A stretch of DNA of 64,000 bases from Capitulum mitella (GCA_030062745.1 CP099839.1:32718904-32782903), one strand, 5' to 3'. Shown: positions 45,660 through 57,589, numbered from the stretch's first letter. Numbers and translations: made by a program. The notes: generated from the sequence alone by a model not told the origin.

Positions 45660-46871
45660 GATGTTAGCCGTATCATCAAGATATGTACACTTGATGCTCA
45701 ATCCCTGAGGCATAAAATCGTCGAACTATGTCGTGAATTGCATTTGTTCACATATGACATAATGGTGTGCGAAACCTGGCTAAAACCTTACTTTCCTAAT
45801 CGGCTGCTTGTGTTCCCTGGATATATTTTAAAACGGTCCGACCGTAAATCTGCCCCCAAGGGATAGGGAGGGGTTGCCGTTCTTTGTCGGGTTGGCCTTG
45901 ACATGGAGATGATAAATGTTCCGAGCTCAAAGGACTCTTCCTCTAAATTAGAGTCTCTGTGGCACGTCTTGCGATGGGACCGGAAGGAAGTTGTCGGGGC
46001 TGTGTACCGTTCACCCGGATATACTTCAGCTGCATTAGACGCGGGCTTTGAGGATCTCGAAATTTAGTACCAGTATGTTCTGCTAAGACATCCGGGATGT
46101 GTTGTTGTTATCAGTGGCGATTTAAATTGCAACTGATTAGCCAAGCCTTCTACTCATCCTGCTTCACAGAAGTTGTTTGATTTTTTTTAAGTAGGTACTC
46201 GTCTCAACTCGTGACCGGACCCACATACTCATCTGGCTCTCTTGGACGTCCTGATTGTCAACCATGACTCTTCTTGTCACACTGACACTAGGCACTGCCA
46301 CTTTAGTCCTCACAGATTTGTCAGAGCAATAAACCTGTCCATAGGCAATATACCTAGACCACGTCACAAGTCAACCATCGTGCAAAGCCGGCTGTTGCGT
46401 CGCACTGGTCTGCATGCTCTTCACCGTGATCTCTCCCACTGTGACTGGAGAGTCGTTTATTCCTCAGAGACCGTCACTGAAATGTGGACCGTTTTCGCTG
46501 ACGTGTTTCGTGGCGTGGTCGATCGTCACACGCCTTTAAGAAGCATTAGGCTCCGAAATCCTACAGCGCCACCTATATCAAACCTCACCCGTGACCTTAT
46601 TGCCCAGACAGCTGTCTCTGCGCATACATGGCCACGGTTCTGACGAATACCGTGCTGCCAACAGGGCAGTCCGTGATTCGTGATTCGTGCCGATACCAAG
46701 AGTGACGTGGCTGAACGAATTTGCCCGCATGAACCAGGGTCCGTTTGGCGCAATTTGCGACACATCGTCGGTGGCAAAAAACCTGACTTGCGCGTGCGTG
46801 CACGTGTGCCCATGCGTGTGCGTGTGCAAGTCAAAGAAACCATTTCAACTGCAACATCCATTTTAAACTAG
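45660..46871 (+). pseudogene. APE-type LINE ORF2, endonuclease and linker only
   Basis: One plus-strand frame (phase of 45681) reads through five stops: CTLDAQSLRHKIVELCREL, IMVCETWLKPYFPN, GGVAVLCRVGL, VVGAVYRSPGY, VVVISGDLNCN, LLDVLIVNHDSS. This is the APE endonuclease order, with the catalytic E of 'ETWL' and D/N of 'GDLN' still present. It continues to VVDRHTPLRSIRLRNPTAPP (the EN-RT linker), then, after two small shifts, ADTKSDVAERI and SVWRNLRHIVGGKK. No RT follows. The copy is dead because of stops, but its family resembles the minus-strand LINE at 1-4.6 kb through the shared NPTAPP linker. Confidence 0.85.
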
Positions 46872-47652
46872 GAAAGGTTTATTGTATATTGCCCACATAT
46901 TAAAAACTGACCCTGGCAGATATCCATTAACTTACTGACCACTGAATACGACCAATGACTAAAACATTGGGTTCTTGTAGAGTTGGAAAATCAAGCTCCT
47001 TTCTGAGCCCAACATTATGATGACAGGTAACAAAATCACCGATTCAATCGAACCTTAAATTCAGTTGACCAGCAGACAATGCACAGACTCAAAATATACT
47101 CCAGGAAATGCATGAGGGTGAAACATCAATTTCAACAGCAAAGACAAAGCATGTCTGACAATACAATGAATGGAGTCTCCGAATATGTCACCGGAACACC
47201 ACCAAAGGAATATGTCACCGGAACACCACTCACGAGATGTAAATGGTAATGGAACAAAATTTAGCTTTCATGCTTGGCATGAAATAAAAACTAGACTGAA
47301 TTCTCTCCACATTTGGGCATGACAAGGCTGTGCTCTAACCCCAACTCACTGCAAATTTTGGGGACCTTACATGTTTGCATTGTTCCTTGATCTTGAACAA
47401 AGGTTCACTGAAAATGTGAGTGCAGCAAAAGCCTGTGGTTCTTTGATGAAGTTGAAGTTGAACATATTGGAACCAGGAGCAGATCCAGCAGCTCTGTTTT
47501 GAGGGGGCCAAGCCAGAGTTTCCTGGGCCTGGGTCAGGGCCTATTTTAAGGAAAAATGACTGCGGGGGCAATTCTGCGAACGAGACGCATTGGCCGAGAC
47601 CACCCCCCCCCCCGGGCATTTGCGTTCTCCTTATTGAATTTTGTCCACTTCA

Positions 47653-47654
<2 letters not shown>
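46872..47654. other. No gene seen; low CpG
   Basis: AT-rich with few CpG. GCAGATCCAGCAGC followed by GAGGGGGCCAAG at 47478 is another GGATCC-type repeat start, and a C-run lies at about 47604-47615. Confidence 0.4.
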
Positions 47655-47699
<45 letters not shown>

Positions 47700-47729
47700 C
47701 TAGGGAAAGGATATATATATATATATATA
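47655..47729. repeat. Two (TA)n microsatellites
   Basis: TA tracts at 47655-47697 and 47711-47729 separated by TCCTAGGGAAAGG. A related AAGGAAGGCATA phrase follows. Confidence 0.95.
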
Positions 47730-48249
47730 AATACTTTCCTAAGGAAGGCATACATATATAAGGGCGCATTACGATGAACACTTTACAGAGTGCTGTCTCA
47801 TTAACTGATATGTCTTTTGGAGAAAATCATGTGTGCAAAATATGGCCTTGGTTCAACACTCTTAACAACTTTCACAGGAAGATTGTATGTCGTTTGTCCT
47901 GGATTTTATTTTATTTTGATGAAATTCGCGCCGGCTTTTGTGCATTCCGAGCCCATTAAAGTCAAAGAACACCATTCCATTTATCCCCAGCAAGAACTCA
48001 TTCTCCGTCGACTTGTGATCCCTGGGAGATTCGTTCAGGGAGAGGTGTGTCTGAAATGCCCCCAAACGTGTTTTGTGCTTCAGTTTTTTAAACCAAGTGC
48101 ACGATATGCATAAAATGCACATCATAGTACTCCTTTTGACACACTGGATCGAAAGACACTTCACATTCTGCCTCAGGTCATGGGTCACTGGTCCTGTCGG
48201 CAGCAGTGTGGCTTAGGTGGGAATGATACTTCAACCCTCTTTGTGGTCT

Positions 48250-50500
48250 CGGGGTTCTGGCGACGATGCTATTCGACGACTTGCAGCAGGTACTGCTTTT
48301 GCCCTTCATCCTTCGTCAGTACCTTATTGTATACTTGGATAAGAGCCACAGCTCGTTCGGCGAAGTCGCTAACTACCGCGATCCCGCACAGGACTTCCTT
48401 AGCGTTCTTGGAGCCAGGTGCTGTCTCCCGATCAGCGGGATCGGCGGCAAGGAAGTCCATGTTGATGCCGTAGGCTTGCAGGTTGGCCACCGACTTTGCG
48501 GTAATGAAGTCGACGATGATCTTCCTGAGACGAGAACCTCCTTTGCTGCGAGATCCACCCGCGCTCGCTGTGAGACCTCTCCGATCCCTGTTCCTGGAAT
48601 GACGCGATCCTCTTCCTCTTCATCTCACATGGCACGCCCTCGTCGAAGAACAACACACCAGCCAGTTCTTCGCTGGGATACCATAATAGGTGATTGTTAT
48701 GATAAATTATATGTTATATATAATGTTATAATAGATAATAGGTGATTGGCAAAGTCCCCATCGAGATCTCAGCATTCAAATCAGGCTTTGCAGAACGGCC
48801 AGGTCGTGCACGGGAGCGTTGACCGCCGATGAAGAGCAGAACCATGCACTGACGTACAGAAGAACCATGAAAGAGACGAAGTGCTTGAGTGCTCCCAATT
48901 CACTGAGAGTCACGGAGAACTGATGGCAAAACAAGAAGAACTTGATCCCGCAGATTATGCGCCCCATCCATCTGGCACTTTGGAGAGCACCGGGTTGGGG
49001 AACTTGATTCCCCGTGGAGGCTCTTGACCAAAGGGGATGATCGAGACCTCAAAGAACTCACGATAATCATCGCTAGGCTGGATTTCGGCGAGCTTCTCAC
49101 GGCAGAAGGCGACGACACGACCCTTGGAGGAGAAAACGTCTCGGCCACTGCTGGTTCCAGGTCTTCATACATCATGGGTTCAAACTTGTTCCAGTCAATG
49201 AGCCTCCATCTCTTCTTGAAGCGCTTGAACAAGGAGATTCCGGTCCCGAGGACGGACCGAAGCGCGTGGAGAAAGCCGCCTTTGCCACCAGTTCGAAGAT
49301 ATGATGACGACAAGCGACGTGAATAGGCTGTCACTCAAGCTTCTGTTGAAGAAGCGTGCTTGCTCCCACAACTTGTCCAGTATTGCTGGAGGTGGTGTCG
49401 AAGCTCATGCCGACGACCTTGTCCGAAACCTCCCAGTCTTCCAGACAATGCGCGACAACGTCAGCTGGCGTTGCTCCGGCTCTACTTGCAAACTTCGGAA
49501 CACCGCCGAAGAGCTTGGCGGCATTTCTTGGACCGGTTAAAATGACAGGGAGTCGATCCACCTTTTCCTTTCCATCGTTATGTAACAGTTTTCCGTCCCA
49601 GTGGACCACCAGGTTGAGTGGCACGGAGAAAGAATGCTAGATTTCGTCCGCAATGGCTTTCCTCTGCGATCTACGTGCCCGCCTGGCCGAGCTTCTGTAA
49701 TCGCCAGTTCAGAGGAGTCGTGGCCGAGGGCCGAAGCCGTCGCCGATAGGAAATGGATTGCAGAGCGATCATTGAGTTTGGTCCGATCGAAGGCTGTTGC
49801 CTGATCAGGAGTGGCGATGTTCTTGGCTCTCCTGCAGGGCCGCTTGGAAGGCATGGTCAAGGGTTGCGGGTCATCCTGATATGTCAGTTGTGTGTTGTCG
49901 GTAGACGAGTATTCCAACTGGGCAGTTGCCTCCTGCTCGGTCTGCTGTTAAGTCTAACGGCGGGCCCTTTAAAGCTTCGGCCTACTGTTGTCGTTGAAGA
50001 GCTCGCTCCTCCTTCTCAGAAGGGAACTTATCGAATACCACGATGACGCCTCGGCGACCTGGCTCCATTTGGGCCTGGAGAATGTCTTTATTCTCTTGGT
50101 TTTGATGGTCTTAATGGTGCCGACAAGGGCAAGGTCAAAAAGGTTTTTGAGGTTGTCGATTATTCTTCTTGTCAATTTCCGGGGTGGACCTCCAGAATTT
50201 GCCTTTGATGACAGTTGGTACTGGTCAAGCTTTCTGTTGAGCTTCTTTATTACGTTCCGCTCCGGTGCAGTGAGAATACGGGCTTTGTTCCACACCTTCA
50301 TCATTTTGCGGACGATCTGTGTTTTGACCTACCTCTGGGTAAGTCTATCCACATGGTGGGACTGAAAATATTGCTGCAGCACTTCTCCCGCGAAGGCAGT
50401 TCTGAGCACCGGTCAACCAAAGTTCGGCTTTTTTCTCGTGGTGCAGCCATAGTGGCACAGACTTCCGTTATAAAAGGTACTTTCTGCATTGACGCAGGTG
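48250..50500 (-). pseudogene. Decayed transposase-like ORF (FDTTSSNTG family)
   Basis: Minus-strand fragments in several frames join in one order. From 50500 down: LKNLFDLALVGTIKTIKTKR; then (49917-49537) FDRTKLNDRSAIHFLSATAS; VVHWDGKLLHND; VDRLPVILTG; (49400) SFDTTSSNTGQVVGASTLLQ; after a stop, ACRHHIFELVAKAAFSTRFG; FKRFKKRWRLIDWNKFEP; (48967-48776) IKFFLFCHQFSVTLSELGAL and SAVNAPVHDLAVLQ; (48650) FFDEGVPCEMKRKRIASFQ; (48490-48269) FAERAVALIQVYNKVLTKDE and GQKQYLLQVVE. I recall the same blocks in hypothetical proteins of aphids, Hydra and other invertebrates ('FDTTASNTG', 'CRHHi.E', 'ALIQ.YN..LTKDE'). They resemble an RNase-H-fold transposase, but I cannot name the superfamily. Stops, frameshifts and a small AT insertion (48683-48748) make this copy dead. 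Confidence 0.7.
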
Positions 50501-51574
50501 GTCCTTAAATTTACTGACGTCTAAGAACGCGCGGGAAATTGCCACACCGGCTCCGTAGGTTACCGTGGCATGGCAGGGTGTCGTACTTCAGATATATAAG
50601 TCAGTCTGCAAACGATGGCCAGAATACTGACGAGATGTTGCGGCAGCTTCGATTCTTTCCTAAATGAGGCAGTAGGCTGCCTGTTCAGGATAGTTTCTGT
50701 TGGTCTAATGTATCCCCAAAATACAGTTTCTCACCGAATTTTGGTCATATGTTTTTCAACACTGCGCAAAAGTGCAAAAGCTGTCCCAACACAGGCAGAA
50801 CAAACTGCTCCATTTCCAGATTATCGGCTCCAAAATAAAAATCATCTCAAATTGAAGTATTCGCCTTAGCCCCGCCTCAGTGAGATATCATCAACACTCG
50901 TCATTATCTGCAGTCTGAGCTATGCCATGTTCGTGAAGCAGATGAAGCATGCTCATAGGATGCACAAACCCACGCACAAGGGCAGCAAGAGTGACGGTTT
51001 CAATATATGACTGATTAATTTTCTGTTTTCATCGCGTAAAACTCGGGTTTAACCGCCTAGTTCAATGAAGTTCTACCACTTACATACTGGGATTTTAGCA
51101 GGGCTTTCGGATCAGGATGATTGGTGATGACTACAGCACTGCTGGACTGTTGCCGCGTTCATATCAACATTATCCCACCACAGCGAAACCGCCCTGCCCA
51201 CCAGCTCACCCTTCAGTTTTCTTGAGCTTGAACACATCAGAGATGGTCATCATCATTTTTAACGTGCTTACGATGCAATGAAACGCCTTGGCCGCCCACC
51301 AGACAATCGCGGCATCGGGTGCCGGGGTACTAATTACGAAACACGCTCGCCAGCAGTCACTAGGTGTGCCTGCAATACGTATTATAAAGTGATGGTTCTA
51401 AGTGTGCTCCCACATTACTCAATGATTCACACATCCTTCGCTGATAAGAAGCTGCTTCGCGAGACTCTCATGCGCAGCGCTTTATGGAATACTCTCCTGG
51501 TTACGCTAGTACACCTGGCCGTTTTTTTTTCTTTGCATGGGCAAAGGCTCTTGACTGGGGGGGCAAAGTTACCG
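50501..51574. other. No gene seen
   Basis: Ordinary mixed DNA; the longest ORF (51278-51619) is unrecognised. Terminal repeats of the element at 48250-50500 were looked for here but not found. Confidence 0.4.
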
Positions 51575-52334
51575 ACTGGGGGGTTCCCCCTTTATTTAAA
51601 TAGGCCCTGGCCTGGGTAGTAGGTCAGCAGTCACTGAATGGGGGGTGGAAGATGTTCTCCATGGGTTCAGAGTGTGTGCTTCAGTGGCTGAGTATGAACA
51701 GGTCATTGACTGGGGGAGTGGTGGAAGATGATGGCTATGGCTTGGATTTGTTGTTCAAACAACTTTAACTCTATTCAGTAGAAATACCCATGTCATTTGG
51801 GGGTCAAATGACCATTTGGCCCACCAACCATGGTTTGGGGCATGGCCAAGATGGTTCACTGGGACTGCCAGTGGTTAGAACAAGGTCCTTCATGACCCAT
51901 TACTTCTTCCCAACTTTGAGAATGGGCAAGTTTAACAGGAGGGGAGAGATAATGATATAACAATTTGTCTGGGCTAACTGCTGCAAAAATTTTGCTGTTT
52001 TCCATCAACTCCTTTGAATATTTACAAAGACCCTGTTCTTGTCTTGTATGACCTTGTTAAATTACTTGCATGATTCAGGGGCATAACCAGAATTTGGTCA
52101 AGGAAGACAGCAGGACAAAACCATATTGAAGGCAAAAATTCCTCAGGTTTTGACCAAATTATTTTCAAGGTTGGGATATTTTTTCTCATTGTAATTTAAA
52201 TCAAGCCTTGGTCATGCATCTAGTTTGATCTCCTAAGCTCTGCTTTGCTTTGTATCATTTTGTTTTTTGTTTTGTTTGTTTGCTTGTTTTGTTCTTTGTT
52301 CCTTTTTGCCACTTTTGGACTGGCCCACTGATGA
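51575..52334. other. CpG-free tract 1
   Basis: Not one CG dinucleotide occurs in these 760 bases, while TG and CA are common. Flanks have normal CpG (51573 and 52335). No ORF or repeat family recognised. Confidence 0.9.
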
Positions 52335-52588
52335 CGTTTCCTCTTGGCCATAACAAAGGCCTTCCTCTAGTGACAAGGACATTCATTGGTCAGCATACGG
52401 GCCGCACGGCTTACCACAGTTCCCAGTTATGTACGATACACATTGCCCATGGTACTGGGCAAATGACAATCCTCTCGATCCTGATGGGCTTCTCCTGTTG
52501 TACCGTGGCTTGCAACCATCGCAATTTGCTAAATGACTGAGCCTTTCTCTCGATCCCGACAGGGACCGCCTCTTATTATTGAACGGGG
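52335..52588. other. No gene seen
   Basis: Short stretch of ordinary composition between the CpG-free tract and the hAT-like MITE. Confidence 0.4.
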
Positions 52589-52786
52589 CATGGGTGTAAC
52601 CACCGGGGGGTGAGCTGTGGACATGTCCCCTCTAATTTTGGCAAAATGGTTTTTCGCCCCCTTCCAAATTTTGGTCCGAAAGCGAGCGCTTTTTGCACTT
52701 TCCCATTGAAAAACAAGATTATGGGTCAGTGTTCCCGCAGAAAATGATTTCCCCTCCTTAATATCCTGGACAGGGCTGCACTCATG
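52589..52786 (+). mobile_element. hAT-like MITE (family C), copy 2
   Basis: It starts CATGGGTGTAACCACC and ends GGCTGCACTCATG. It aligns over its length with 38477-38684 (shared GGACATGTCC/GAACATGTCC, AAATTTTG-type and TTTTGCACTTTCCCATTGAAAA-like phrases). The 8 flanking bases GAACGGGG and GAAAGGGC agree at six positions, consistent with an old 8-bp duplication. Confidence 0.8.
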
Positions 52787-52927
52787 GAAAGGGCCTCTTG
52801 TCGTAACACTGCTCGCCGTTATCTATTACCCATGAAATGCTGGAACTCCCTCTCATTCATAACGAACAATTCTTGCCGTCAGCGACAGTTAATGACAATT
52901 AACGACTCACCGTGGATGACTCAAGCG

Positions 52928-54890
52928 CGGATGCAGGGGGGGGCAAAGGGGCGATGGCCACCCTCCTGAGGCCTAAGAAGAGGCCCCATGAGAGGCCCCG
53001 AAGGAGGCCTCTCGTGCCGGCCCGGAAGAGACTCCTTTCAAAATGAAACGAGGCCCCGAAGAAGCCCGTATGAGCTTTGCGGGGTTTGTAAAAACATGAC
53101 GGGTTCTTGATGCAATCCGGGCGCCTCTGGGAGGGTAAGATGACCCCTGAGACGCGTAGTAGCGGCCAGAAAAACAATCAGGGGGCCCTAGGGATCACAG
53201 GAGACAGACCGGGACCTCGGAAATGTCTGAAGGGGGCCCACCACCACCGAGGTTATGGAAAATTACTCTTATAAGAACCGAAGCTATCGCTAAAATGTTT
53301 TAAGAACGGCAGACAAGAGAAGACAGAAGATGAAATATATAGATCCAAGCATTTAGAGGGGCCCTTATAGGCTTGAAGGGGCCCCTGCTGGCCTGTGGGG
53401 GCCCCTACGGCCCGTGGGACCCCTGGCAACCTTCGGAGGGCCCCTCCTGTCTCGGGGATCCACATGAGGTAAGGGCCCTTCCTCTGGGCGAGAACCCCCA
53501 AATGTGTGCCTGGCTGCGCCCCTGGAAGGGCCCCTGAAGCCACGACAGGGCAGATTGCCCCTGATTCTGCCGGAATGGTCACAGCATGAGACGGCTTAGA
53601 TGAGGAATGAGTCCTTAGGACAGCATAGGGGACCCTGGAGTGCCATAGCGGCCCTGATTGGGTTTCACGGATCCGTATGAAAAGATGAAGGTTCCTGATA
53701 CCATTAGAAAGCCCCCGGGATTGTTTATGAGACCCTGGGACGGTAAGATGGCCCTTTCAATGGATGCAAAGGCCCCTGAAGCTCTTTAAGGGTCCCCGGG
53801 GCCGCAAGATGGGCCCCAACACGACAGGGGCCATTAGACCATTAAAAGTGCCAGAGAGGCCCATGAGACGGCAGCAAATTGGAAGGTGCTTAGCACAACA
53901 TAAGGAGACCCTGACCAGCCAGAGGGACCCCCTGAACAGGGATTCATCACTGACCTCAACCACGGGAGGGGTTTGTTTGCGCTATACTGTTTTTTTTTTT
54001 TTACCTGAGGGGTTCTGATGCAGTCAGGGAGACTCAGAAGGTCAGGTGGGTCCTGAGACGGCAAGAAAGGCCCTTACACGGCAGATGGCCCCTGAGACCG
54101 CTAAAGAGGTCGGAGAGCTCCTGCAAGGCAAAGATGACAAGAGGATCTCTTAGGCGGCATGGGGTCTTTGAATGGCCAGAGTCCCGAGTGTGCTAGGCGG
54201 GCTTTTGGCATAGAAATGGTCCGCCTGAGACTGCTAATGAGGCCACGATTGCCAGATATACCCCATGTAACAGAGGGAGACCCGATACTGCCATGGATAC
54301 TACCGGAGGTGTCCAGAGGGCCCATGACACTGCATAGGGACTCGGAAATCGCCGAAAGATCTTTCGTAACTGCCAGAGGGCCCATGAGAGCGCTAAAATG
54401 GTCCCCAGAGACGACAAGGAGAGCGCCTTGGACAACAGGAGGTCCACTGAGTCTGCTAAAGAGAGGCCCTTGGAGGCCTTTGAGACTGTTCACTAGCACT
54501 CTCTGGTAGGGGCCACTGAGATGACCAGTAAGGCCCCTGAAACTACTGAGCCTCGAGACGTCCAGACAGTTCCTGAAACGGCCAAAGGACCTAAAGCATT
54601 GCCAGAGGCGCCTCTGTCACGGCAGAGACTTACAGAGGGCCCTTGTTACTACCTGAGGGACTTCCTAGACGGCAAAATTCACCAGGGACGACAAGAGGAA
54701 ACCTGAGATGGTTTAAGTGTCCTTGAAGCTACCAGTTGGGTCCTGGCCGAAGTGTCTGTAAAAGGAACTTGAGACCACTAAAGGGCCCTGACACGGCAGA
54801 CGATCCAAAACCACCGAGAAGTTGGCAAAATAGCCTCCAGAGGCTACGAGAGGGCAGAGGGGTTTCTGGATAACGGAAACGACATTTCAA
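52928..54890 (-). repeat. Degenerate GGCCCC-rich array
   Basis: About 2 kb in which phrases like GGCCCCTGAGACGGCA, GGGCCCATGA and CTGAGACCGCTAAAG return every 20-40 bases with heavy divergence. It is the inverse of the arrays at 21.4-22.1 and 27.1-27.3 kb. The start (GCGGATGCAGGGGGGG at 52927) and the inverse start at 55150 (TGGATCCAGGATTTCGACAG when read in inverse) suggest one element of about 2.2 kb with GGATCC-type inverted ends. ORFs up to 132 codons occur on both strands from stop-poor composition only. Confidence 0.65.
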
Positions 54891-55029
54891 GTAGGAGGGA
54901 CGCACCCGCCTAAAATCCCACCGCTGTTGTCATATTTCGGCCACTTTGTAGGGGAACAAAATGCAACACTTTCAAATAAGTTGACGTGCTTGGATTTTGC
55001 CGCTTACTTTATTCAACAAAAATAGAAGA

Positions 55030-55163
55030 ATTATATCAGATATTTCGGCCAGGACCCTAGCAGATCAACTTTTTTATATCTGAAATACAAAAAAAAAAAA
55101 TGGGGACCAAGGCCGGGAGCGCAGCCCCCATTTTCCCTCCTGTCGAAATCCTGGATCCACCCT
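55030..55163 (-). repeat. GGATCC-type repeat start, inverted
   Basis: Read in inverse: GTGGATCCAGGATTTCGACA, a G-rich stretch, then TTTCAGATATAAAAAAGTTGAT. This parallels 21437-21560, which runs CGGATCCGGGATTTC, G-run, CTTCAGATATGAAAAATGAT. It probably forms the start of the element whose array is 52928-54890. Confidence 0.75.
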
Positions 55164-55337
55164 TGTCCCTTCCAGATATTCATGCCTGTCCTTGTTCGGT
55201 CCCAGTTCACCTCCCTGTTCCATTTCATTGCCAGTTTTAGCCTATTTCGAGTTTCGAGACTGCTACGTTTTAGTTAATCTTTCGGTGACATCATATTTCA
55301 CGAAGCCTGACGTTGATCTGTCTCGTAAAGATGCTCC

Positions 55338-55523
55338 GTGCTTCGAGGTCATGGTAGTTGTGCAGGCGGTGGGTATCTCGATCGCTTCAGGCGATTATTT
55401 TGGCGAAGTTATAATGTTTACAAGGCACAAAACGCCTTGGACCGGACTATTTTTTTCATTGCGCATCTTTTGGTGCCAATATGGCTTGCCAACTACGCGG
55501 ATTTCTGGAGTTATGAGAAGTGA
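55338..55523 (+). CDS. Candidate small exon or microprotein with one membrane helix
   Basis: A 61-codon ORF whose second half reads like a real protein: RRLFWRSYNVYKAQNALDRT, then IFFIAHLLVPIWLANYADFW (a likely membrane helix), then SYEK and a stop. A possible 3' splice site, TTGTGCAG at 55358-55365, precedes GCGGTGGGTATC, and GAA|GTGAG at the end could be a 5' splice site if the TGA is not used. The size and layout recall small inner-membrane proteins of mitochondria, but I do not recognise the family. An overlapping 130-codon ORF (55192-55584) in another frame is equally open, so confidence is low. A CpG-free tract begins about 150 bases downstream. Confidence 0.25.
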   Translation: MLRGHGSCAGGGYLDRFRRLFWRSYNVYKAQNALDRTIFFIAHLLVPIWLANYADFWSYEK

Positions 55524-55678
55524 GAAGCCTGCGCTTAGAATACCGGATATTCTTAATGGGGTTGGAGGTGCCATGCTCAAATAACAGAGCTTTATTTACA
55601 CTACTGTCACCATTTTATTTGAAGTGTGGTAAAGAACCATATGAAATAGCCCACCTGGACACTATGAAAATGGAGGCG

Positions 55679-57206
55679 AATTTCCATTAATTTAAAAAAA
55701 GCTTTTGAAACAAATCATTGCAGGATGACAGGGCCAATTTTCAGGAACCTTTGATCTCTGACCCCTCTGGCTATGGTGCTGGTTGTTCTGTGTTATTTTT
55801 GGTGGGGTGTGGGCCACAGGATATGAGAACATAACAATAAAAAAATGTAAGAATGGTTATAATGTCTAAGCTGCTCTGTTCCCAGCCTGCTTTACTTGCT
55901 TCAATCCACTGATTTTTTAGCTTCAGGACTACATTTTGTTTAGGCATAAGATCAGAGAAGCTTAAAAGGAGGTAGAAAAAACACTGTATTTCCTCCATAT
56001 ATGAGTAGGATGACATGTTTGGTGCTCCCCTGTGACCCTGCCTCTTCCTACATTAAGATCAAGCATTGTGTCCTTCATTTTAAGTATGTGGCTTTGGTGT
56101 TTTTTTCAGTTATTTAGAATGGAAATGAAATAGTGGGTTGTGGGTTAGGGATGCAGTAGGGATTTAGGAATGACATGGACCTGGAATGAAGATGGTCTGC
56201 CACTGATTTTGATGTGTGTACATACCAAAAACAGGATATTTTTGGAATGCATGGCATATGTAATCTGTGCCATTTGGTGTTTCTAAGTGTGAACAAGAAA
56301 AGCTGCTTGGTGCTTGGTCTTTTTTTGTGTGGTTGCTTGGTGAGTGACTGTGGTCTGTGGTGGTCTGTTGCATGTGTTGGTGCCTGGCCTGCATTCAGAT
56401 AAAACACCCAAATGTAGACATGTAGCATGATCTGATTTGTAATGGATGTGTGGTAAAAGCCACACCAAATGGCATATCTTATAAGCCTTAGGTTAGTGTG
56501 GGCAAGTAATGGTATGCAATGCATTATGCATAAAAATCTGTACAATGGGCTTGTGGTTTCATTTTAACTACATCTTCATTTCAACCACCACTTTGCAACA
56601 CCAGAGTTCTCTAAAAGTTGATATGTCCATGACATCTGATATCATAACCATTTTCAACTTCAGCCCAACCTACTCAGAATTCCATGCTTTCCCATGACTA
56701 AGTTAAAACATTGGTGTGCCCCACAGAGGGCTGAAGCCCAGTTTCAACCCATGCATGCATGCATGTGTGTGTGTGTTACAACACACCATTGTTCTGTGCT
56801 GAACCATTATCTCTGCAATGTGTGCAGTGGATCAGATGCAATTTGGAAATGATGTGTGAGCAGTTGGCTGGTTTTATGGCATTGTGTAATTGTTTTACTG
56901 CATGCAGGTGGATGTGGATTTAATTTTTGTTATTTAACATCTGTTATTTAACATTTTAACATTTTAATATATGTTATTTAACATTCAAAGCTGTTCAGAT
57001 CTTTGACTTTTTGCAATGTTAAACTTGTAACATGTTTTACATGGGTTGTGGTAACAGCACTATACATTGGTTTTGGGCTTTGTTCATGCTTGCTTGTGCT
57101 TGTGACTGATGCTTTGATCTGGCTTGGCTTGGTTGACCAGCAGCACTTAAATTGTTTATCTAATTGCATGTTGATTGGTTTTGACAGCTTCTGGCTTCAA
57201 CATCCT
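55679..57206. other. CpG-free tract 2 (1.5 kb)
   Basis: No CG dinucleotide in 1528 consecutive bases; TG/CA are abundant and a (GCAT)n-(GT)n run lies at about 56751-56776. A 143-codon minus-strand ORF (56545-56114) is unrecognised. CpG returns at 57207 and becomes dense at 57590. Confidence 0.92.
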
Positions 57207-57589
57207 CGTGCTATCACTGCATGACTGCCTGCCATTACAATGCTCCTGTCCGTGAAACTGTGAGTGGCAGTGCTCAGCATTGACACCCTCTGATTTTTGT
57301 GGCAGGCTGACCCACTGGTGAGACCTGGGAAAGTCCTTTTGTTTGTAATGCCAGTGAACTGATGCATTGTTAAGTATAAAAACAGAATGACTACATCCCA
57401 GTGATGTGTGATAGTGGTAATAAGAATTTGTTCTCAGTTCATATGTATACTGTTTATTGAATTTCCCCCTAAATTTGTGCTTCCAGTAGTGGGCAGGTTT
57501 TCCAGTTCATGCCCGTGCATGTAAAATGTGTGTATAAATCGCCCAAACTTGTTCTCATTTTTCCACTTTGTTCTCACCAACCTCAGGTT

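Noticed and set aside
56114..56545. 143-codon minus-strand ORF
   Set aside because: Unrecognised, His/Thr-rich, in a CpG-free tract where codon content is skewed; no supporting splice or start context.
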